A stretch of 64,000 bases of DNA. Origin: Protonemura montana (taxonomy: Eukaryota > Arthropoda > Insecta > Plecoptera > Nemouridae). The notes under the pieces are model-generated. The model saw nothing but the letters and a program-made list of their open reading frames with translations. It made no database searches and had not been told where the DNA came from. Location of the stretch: NCBI GenBank assembly GCA_947568835.1, contig OX387604.1, positions 23,899,076-23,963,075 of the forward strand, given 5' to 3'. Positions 58,088 through 64,000 of this stretch are shown here, in pieces. Every line of letters starts with the position of its first letter. Position 1 is the first letter of the stretch. The position numbers and the translations under genes were made by a program.

Positions 58088-61000
58088 AGCACAAGACTGG
58101 AGAACAGAAGACTAAAACATATAAGACTGAAGAACAGAAGACTAAAACATACAAGACTAGTGAACAGAAGACTGAAACATATAAGACTGAAGAACAGAAG
58201 ACTAAAACATACAAGACTAGTGAACAGAAGACTGAAACATATAAGACTGAAGAACAGAAGACTAAAACATACAAGACTAGTGAACAGAAGACTGAAACAT
58301 ATAAGACTGAAGAACAGAAGACTGAAACGTATAAGACTGAAGAACAGAAGACTGAAACGGAATTGAACAAAGAAGTACGCCTTATGCATCTAAATGTCAG
58401 AAGTTTATACAACAAGATTGATCAATTAGAAGTGTTCTTAAGGGAATCAAGGAGTAAACTAGATATAATGTGTTTTTCAGAGCACTGGCTGAAAGAAGCG
58501 CAAATTGCAACTTCAGTGATACAAAACTACGACTTAGGAGCCTATTTTGTAAGAAATAAAACGAAAGGTGGGGGAGTATGTATATACATAAAATCGGGAT
58601 CATTGTTAAAATTTAAGAATAGAAATGACATTGACAATCTGTCAATTAGTAGAGAAATAGAGGTCTGCGCCATTGAGCTTACATCTCCAATAAAAGTAGT
58701 AATCGTTGTCATATATAGACCACCAGGGGAAACTACAAATGACACATTTTTAGAAAATCTAGACAGAATCGTATCACTTGCTTGCAGAAAAGGAAAAAAA
58801 GCGCTAATTGTTGGGGATTTTAATTATAACATTAATGATAATAAACTGAGAAAAACGCTAGAAGCAGCAGGGCTCATACACAACGTAAAAATATTAAACT
58901 CCGGCAACACAAGATTAGCCTCATACAACAACATGCATGCGCCCACATGCATCGACATTGTGCTAACTAATAACGAGGGGATCAAATTTGATGGAAACAT
59001 TGACGTAGGTCTATCGGATCACTTGGGACAATTAGTGTCAATGCCCTTCATAACCACATCAAATCAAAACAATGAAAACATAACAAACCGATATGAAAGG
59101 TCATTCGGCAATAAACAAAAAGAAGCATTCACCGTTGCAATTATGGAGACAAACTGGGATGTAATATATGAGCTAATAGATGTTAATGACATTTTCTCAA
59201 AATTCATGACTATCTTCGGCAAGATATTCAACGACTCATTCCCCCTCAAGTCAAAAAAAATCAAGCAGACAGGAAAGAAAAAAGGCAATGAGTGGTACAC
59301 GAATGAACTAAAATTGATGTCCGAAAATCTGTGGCGGCAACAACAAGCTAGCACGACCAGTCTAGAGGGAAACTTTAAATATCTGAAGGAAAAGAGAATT
59401 TACAGGAACGCCATCAAACAGGCAAAAAGATCCCTTAACGAAAGCAAGATAAAAAAGGCATTAAATAAATCGAAGGCAGCGTGGCAGATAATAAACGAAA
59501 ATAAATATCAAAACAAAAAAAAAGACTCTAACATCGAGATTGAACACAATGGGCAACAAATTCACTCACAAGAAGAGATAGCTGATCTTTTCAACGATTA
59601 TTTCACTAATGTTGTAACGGAGCTATTAAGTACTAGGAGCACCCTCAAAGCACATGATGAAGATGTGCAAATCCATCCATCTAATAAAATGGCAAGGAAT
59701 ATATTTCTGTATCCAATATCAAGTAGAGAATTGTACGAAATTTGTGATAAAGCGCTTCGCAAGTTCTCCGCAGGATATGATGAAGTCCCCGCATGCATCT
59801 TAAAACCTGTAATTACATTCTTAGCTGGACCCATTATTTTTATGATAAACAGGTCATTCGAGGAAGGGAAGTTCCCGGAAATGTTAAAGACAGCAATAAT
59901 AAAACCATGCTTTAAGAACGGAGATAAAAAGTGTATTAGTAACTACAGGCCTGTGGCCCTTCTGTCGGTATTCTCCAAAATATTTGAGGCAGCAATGTGT
60001 AACAGATTAGTTAGTTTTGTCAGTAAATATAAGATATTAAACAACTCGCAACATGGCTTTGTGAAAGGCAAATCAACTGTTACCGCGATTGCAAGCTTTG
60101 TAAGCAAAATATTGTACGCACTGGAAAACAAAGAAAAAAATATTGGCATTTTTTATGACTTTTCAAGAGCTTTCGACACGGTTAATCACGCAACTCTTCT
60201 GTACAAGTTAAAACAATTGGGTATAACAGGAATGGCCAATAAATGGATTGAGTCATTTATTAAAGATCGTAAACAAATAGTGAAAATTAAAAACGATTGT
60301 GGCACCAGCAAATCAAAAGAAGCCATAACTAACGTAGGGGTCCCGCAAGGAGCGACAATATCGCCGCTACTTTTCATCCTTTATACAAATGATATTTCAG
60401 AATGCGTACAGACAGGATCCTTCACTTTATACGCTGATGACACAACACACTACATCAAAGGAAGAACAGAAGACATTGCCGCTACAAGTAGAAATGAAGT
60501 AAAGAATTTGGAAAAATGGTGCGAAAAAAATGATCTCTTTATAAACAAACAGAAAACTGTATACATGCAATTCTCGACTAAGAATGTAATATTAGAATCT
60601 AGCCCCCTTATATTGTTGGAAGGTAGTAGTATTAAAGAACATAATGACGTGAAATTTTTAGGGCTCTTCTTAGACAATCAGCTGAACTGGGAAAACCATA
60701 TCTCTAAAATATGTATAAAGGTGTCGTCAGGGTGCTACCTCATGAAACGAATTATGAATGTTTGTAATACAGCGACAGCAAAAATGATTTACTTTGCTTA
60801 TGTACATGCTTATATTAGCTATGGAGTTGCACTTTGGGGTAACTCAACGCATAGTAAGAGATTATTTCAATTGCAAAAGCGAGCACTTAGAATTCTTGGT
60901 GGTGCAAGTAAAGACCCATGTGGGGACGTATTTTATAAGGACTCTTGCAAAACATTGTTCAGAGATTTTAACATTCTGACGCTGCCTTGTTTATACATTT

Positions 61001-61293
61001 TTACCACTATAATGTTTGTAATAGAAAATAATCACCTAGTCATTAATAACAACAAGGTCCATGACCATAACACTAGAATTTTAAACAATATTCACGTAGA
61101 AAGAAGGAAATTAAAACTTTCTGACAAATGTCCCATAAGGGCAGGCTCTATCCTATTTAACAAACTGCCAACTAGTATAAAAACTCAAAGAAATGTAAAT
61201 TTTAAAAATATGTTAAAACAATACTTACTCAGAAAGTGTTTTTATAATGTGACAGAATATCTTAACGACACAGACGTATCCAATATCATGTAA
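58018..61293 (+). CDS. LINE ORF2 protein: AP endonuclease and reverse transcriptase (1091 aa from first ATG)
   Basis: After an unusual repeat-rich leader (residues 28-117) the apurinic-like endonuclease begins near residue 120 (LMHLNVRSLYNK) with catalytic Glu155 in FSEHWL, YRPPG, VGDFN (Asp267) and SDH (334-335). The reverse transcriptase follows, with DFSRAFDTV (Asp714), GVPQGATISPLLF and YADD (805-808), then a thumb and a C-terminal tail. All catalytic residues are present, so the enzyme could be active: it nicks target DNA and copies element RNA. The true start may be the ATG at 58384 (residue 123), which would omit the repeat and imply reinitiation. The 70-base overlap with ORF1 allows translational coupling or frameshifting instead. 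Confidence 0.92.
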   Translation: MGTDNGQECRKKEVSIHMSHPLIEHKTGEQKTKTYKTEEQKTKTYKTSEQKTETYKTEEQKTKTYKTSEQKTETYKTEEQKTKTYKTSEQKTETYKTEEQKTETYKTEEQKTETELNKEVRLMHLNVRSLYNKIDQLEVFLRESRSKLDIMCFSEHWLKEAQIATSVIQNYDLGAYFVRNKTKGGGVCIYIKSGSLLKFKNRNDIDNLSISREIEVCAIELTSPIKVVIVVIYRPPGETTNDTFLENLDRIVSLACRKGKKALIVGDFNYNINDNKLRKTLEAAGLIHNVKILNSGNTRLASYNNMHAPTCIDIVLTNNEGIKFDGNIDVGLSDHLGQLVSMPFITTSNQNNENITNRYERSFGNKQKEAFTVAIMETNWDVIYELIDVNDIFSKFMTIFGKIFNDSFPLKSKKIKQTGKKKGNEWYTNELKLMSENLWRQQQASTTSLEGNFKYLKEKRIYRNAIKQAKRSLNESKIKKALNKSKAAWQIINENKYQNKKKDSNIEIEHNGQQIHSQEEIADLFNDYFTNVVTELLSTRSTLKAHDEDVQIHPSNKMARNIFLYPISSRELYEICDKALRKFSAGYDEVPACILKPVITFLAGPIIFMINRSFEEGKFPEMLKTAIIKPCFKNGDKKCISNYRPVALLSVFSKIFEAAMCNRLVSFVSKYKILNNSQHGFVKGKSTVTAIASFVSKILYALENKEKNIGIFYDFSRAFDTVNHATLLYKLKQLGITGMANKWIESFIKDRKQIVKIKNDCGTSKSKEAITNVGVPQGATISPLLFILYTNDISECVQTGSFTLYADDTTHYIKGRTEDIAATSRNEVKNLEKWCEKNDLFINKQKTVYMQFSTKNVILESSPLILLEGSSIKEHNDVKFLGLFLDNQLNWENHISKICIKVSSGCYLMKRIMNVCNTATAKMIYFAYVHAYISYGVALWGNSTHSKRLFQLQKRALRILGGASKDPCGDVFYKDSCKTLFRDFNILTLPCLYIFTTIMFVIENNHLVINNNKVHDHNTRILNNIHVERRKLKLSDKCPIRAGSILFNKLPTSIKTQRNVNFKNMLKQYLLRKCFYNVTEYLNDTDVSNIM
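58099..58368 (+). repeat. 30-bp in-frame minisatellite at the ORF1/ORF2 junction, 9 units
   Basis: Nine ten-residue units of the form EEQKTKTYKT / SEQKTETYKT, alternating to give a 60-bp higher-order period. They lie between the end of ORF1 and the endonuclease domain. The unit is also open in at least one other plus frame and in minus-strand frames, which explains the shadow frames there. Confidence 0.93.
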
Positions 61294-61317
61294 AATGATC
61301 AATTCAGGACAAATAAA

Positions 61318-61344
61318 GATATTATTATTATTATTATTATTATT
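61318..61344 (+). repeat. (ATT)n microsatellite after LINE ORF2
   Basis: Follows AAATAAAG twenty-odd bases after the ORF2 stop. Probably part of, or the end of, the LINE 3' UTR. Confidence 0.8.
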
Positions 61345-61539
61345 TAAAATGAATGTTAAACAATTCTTAGCAGATTACGCATTTTATTCTGTAAATAGTT
61401 GTTGAGCCAAGTTAAGACTATGTAATTAGTATCTAATAGAATTAGACTAAGTGACTATGTTAAATATATTATAAGATGACTGAGTGTAAACATGAAATTA
61501 TTGTAATGACATGTCTCATACCAAAGTTTTCGGTCAATC

Positions 61540-61595
61540 GAGAAATAAATAAATAATAATAATAATAATGGTAAAATAATATTATTATTATTTAA
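61540..61595 (+). repeat. (AAAT)n/(AAT)n microsatellite, possible LINE terminus
   Basis: AAATAAATAAATAATAATAA follows GACATGTCTCATACC-type sequence, a pattern seen at LINE ends. A further (ATT)n stretch lies within about 20 bp. Confidence 0.7.
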
Positions 61596-62924
61596 AACAA
61601 GTTGTCGGGCCTAATTGAGGTTTACAAATGTGTTCTAGGAAATTGAATTCAAGCTGTTCCTATTCATGGGCCATCATCGTGGATATTAAAGGGCTGTAGG
61701 TTTTTCAACGATTTTATTGAGTATGAAAAATGCTGATTGCCTTGAACTCGCTACATGATTTGAAAGTACTACGCGAGCGACGGTGAATCTAATTGGCTGA
61801 AGTAGAGGAGGTATAACCCATCCCTCCCCAGCACACCGCACAGAAGTTAGAGTGCGTCTTATAATTACAGTCTGTCTGTCGAACTTTGGCAAGTAATGCA
61901 GACGCAGAGCTCGTGCTTTTTAAAACAGCCCGGATTTGTCCACTACTGATTGGCAGTGACTTTACAGAGAAATAGCTGAAGGGGATTACTTATGGCGAAT
62001 TAACCCGTGAGTGATAGTTTTTAGACTCATGTCTACTTTATCTAACCTTAGCACTAGTTTTGACAAAAACTGCGAGTATCAGACTATCTCAAGGAAGAAA
62101 GCAGCTCTTGGAGAAATATCGCGAGTGTAACGACAAACTACCCGAATAACAACGCATATGCAGTTTTAACTGCATTTTCAGCGTCAACTAGATTCTTTTC
62201 ATATAAATTATAAAGATTTGATTCAATATCTTGATACTAGACCAACGTTACTCTCTCATTCCCACGGTTGGAATGTCACCGACCCTAGGTACTAGCAGAC
62301 CGATGCTAGCAGCGACAGATCGTGCAAAATGACTTTTTCAAGTGAATTACATTTAGGCAAAGTATATTTAAATCACATACAAGCTGCATGCAGAATCTGT
62401 TAGTGAGATATTGGTTACTCATTATGGCCACACTCGAAGTTTTCATCCAAAATATTTACAGCCCGGTATGCGATTAGCCAGAGATTTCAAAACAGCGACA
62501 ACAACAGCTGCAGAAAATACAGATGCTACAACATGTAAGCGTATCATTGTCATTGGTGCAGTAATACTGACACACTTATAGAAAAATATACTTCGAGACA
62601 TGGTCTTTGCTCGAGACCATTCTAAACGTGAAATGACGAATAGGACCGAGATGTTTTGTGACTTGAATTGAGATTGGTTGATTGGAATTGGACAAAAAGC
62701 ATATAACATTTCACGTAAAAGGTGGTTCTGTTTGGAAGAGAGGTTGGAGGAATGTAAGCACTCGCCTAGCGTATCAACCTCTCGACAGCGTGGATTTGTA
62801 GAGGAATCGTGTTGTTCGAGTTGTACCGTCGTTCATAAGGGACATTGAGCTGTAGTTCCCTTGGTGCTATTCGACAGGAGTAGGCTATGTGCTGGCACTG
62901 GGTATCTGCCTTCTAGGCTAGGTT
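61596..62924. other. Intergenic DNA, no gene recognised
   Basis: Short minus-strand frames at 61686-61892 and 62443-62709 are without recognisable domains or splice context. A stretch at 61680-61930 is somewhat GC-richer and could be a small transposon fragment, but no terminal repeats were found. Confidence 0.45.
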
Positions 62925-63030
62925 GGGTTCTTCATCATCTACTTATTCACCAAAGCCACAAGACCAGTGCCACAGGGCCTGTTCTCGAAACATTGCGTCG
63001 TTAAACACCATTCATTAATAAGTAAATTAA
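62925..63030 (+). repeat. Retroposon 3' tail, copy 3 (GTCGTTAAAC family)
   Basis: CAAGACCAGTGCCACAGGG and TTGCGTCGTTAAACACC followed by ATTCATTAATAAGTAAATTA. It is more diverged than copies 1 and 2. Confidence 0.7.
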
Positions 63031-64000
63031 TCTTTCTGATTCTGATACAGAACTTGCAGTGTTCCTGTTTTAAAATATAATTGTAAGCCATATTTATCAT
63101 CCCAGCTGATTTAGAAAATGTGAGCTGGACATGAGATATGTGTCTTGGTTTTTTGGGAGGTACATATTGTCTTGCCACCGACTCTTAACGTAGCATCTTA
63201 ACTTCCTCAGACGCCTGCCGGACCGACCGACTTCAACGCAGCCTTCTCGGCTAAACACGATGTGATAGGCAATTTGCTTTTAAGATGGCTTATAGCAGAC
63301 TGCGTCCTGCTACCGCCCCCAGGATGCCACGTCCAACCACTTTTCAGAGGGTGAGTGATGTAAGCAGAGAATGGAAGAGTGTCTAGAGCAAAGTTTGGGC
63401 AACCTCTGGATTTGGGTGTTTTCCCATAGGGTCATTCCATATCAAGTGCCCACACTCAAAACCTTCACTATCTCAGAACTTGACGAAATTTTCAGGAGGG
63501 TTAGAACACCGGAAATAAAAAATCTCTTTTAAAGTTTTTTTCCATATGTCTAGCGGTTTGCCCGTGGCAGGGGATGGAAAAATAAAATATTTTACTTTTT
63601 GCCCCGCACGGCCATTCACTATATTCACTCTAGCGTTTGAACAAATAAACTTAAAACAATGGGATTAGTTCTAAAATGATAATCGTGCTTTCATTAACAA
63701 GAAAAAATGCATAAATTGCTTACTTATCAAGTTTAGGGGTAGAAAAAATCCACCCTTAAATTTCAACCCTTAATAACTCGAGAAGTAATATTTTTTTTTT
63801 TTTTTTTTTTGTTGTGAAGCATCTCCTGTCTATTATCTTTCCATGAAAAAAAAATTAATCATTAACAGCCGTATGATCAGAAGTTATGAGATTTTTATTG
63901 TATAAATGTGTGTGCATTTAGTTGTGTTTCTGCAAGTCTGTTAGCATGGTCCATGCAAATCACCCGTAAATTGATAGATTATATAATTTTTCAGTTTAAA
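63031..64000. other. Intergenic DNA, no gene recognised
   Basis: Includes a poly-T run of about 20 at 63790-63811. The segment from 63420 (GGGTCATTCCATATCAAG) on has the look of an interspersed repeat, but there is no second copy in the window to confirm it. Confidence 0.4.

Larger units (their letters stand above)
56650..61572 (+). mobile_element. Complete-looking bicistronic non-LTR retrotransposon (CR1/L2/Daphne-like group)
   Basis: Two overlapping open frames without stops or frameshifts encode a SAP/SGNH-type ORF1 and an endonuclease-reverse transcriptase ORF2. A short 3' UTR follows, with AATAAAG and (ATT)n at 61312-61344, and a second possible end with AAATAAATAAATAATAAT at about 61540-61572. 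The element is among the longest uninterrupted coding stretches in the window, suggesting recent insertion. The 5' boundary and target-site duplication could not be fixed, and which 3' terminus is real is uncertain. ORF1 with an esterase-like domain is known in CR1-type elements. Confidence 0.88.

Noticed and set aside
57967-58415. Minus-strand frames of 113-140 codons rich in Phe/Leu/Ser/Val
   Set aside because: Antisense of the 30-bp repeat in the LINE; the repeat composition explains them.
63420-63780. Possible interspersed repeat starting GGGTCATTCCATATCAAG
   Set aside because: No second copy or terminal repeats in the window, so it cannot be supported here.

Overview
This window is eukaryotic, most likely from an arthropod and probably a hexapod. 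The evidence is split genes with GT-AG introns, TATA/initiator promoters, very AT-rich intergenic DNA, bicistronic CR1-group LINEs, a Ty3/Gypsy-type retroelement relic, an EF-hand protein of the calexcitin/sarcoplasmic calcium-binding family, and a small secreted 10-cysteine protein resembling insect follicle cell protein 3C. No prokaryotic features are present. Species cannot be named from the sequence alone.

Layout. (1) 1-25990 is a complex satellite-like domain. A roughly 5.7 kb unit, itself built of repeated sub-modules of about 1.6-2 kb, occurs as copy 1 (1-6724), a partial copy (11041-13720) and two adjacent copies (about 13.7-19.4 kb and 19.4-25.1 kb), with a tail to about 25990. The array runs off the left edge. 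Each module carries a GC-richer block of about 140 bp with three short hairpins (ten copies). Embedded in it is a 45-bp minisatellite of about 55 units (6725-9240), which leads directly into a decayed gag-protease remnant of a Gypsy-like element (9289-about 11040). The many short reading frames in this domain look like chance products. (2) 25991-29400 has no recognisable gene. (3) 29425-47361, plus strand, is a calexcitin-type gene: a TATA/Inr promoter with a noncoding first exon (inferred), a 12 kb first intron rich in local duplications, and six coding exons whose phases join cleanly into a 187-residue protein. (4) 47362-52380 is noncoding. (5) 52381-54113, minus strand, is a compact gene with a TATA/Inr promoter, a noncoding first exon and four coding exons giving a 137-residue secreted protein. 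It is not visible as a single reading frame and was assembled here from splice sites and matching phases. (6) 54500-63030 is a retroposon-rich stretch: three copies of a short GTCGTTAAAC-type 3' tail, a minus-strand LINE 3' end, a truncated LINE C-terminus, and a complete-looking bicistronic LINE (about 56.7-61.57 kb) with intact catalytic motifs. (7) The last 2.4 kb hold no supported gene.

The two host genes are unrelated in function: a calcium buffer/sensor of muscle or nerve, and a small disulfide-rich secreted protein. The rest of the window is repeats and retroelements. The most unusual items are the nested satellite with its hairpin block, the 45-bp array joined to gag, the 30-bp in-frame minisatellite at the LINE ORF1/ORF2 junction, and the hidden four-exon cysteine-rich gene.
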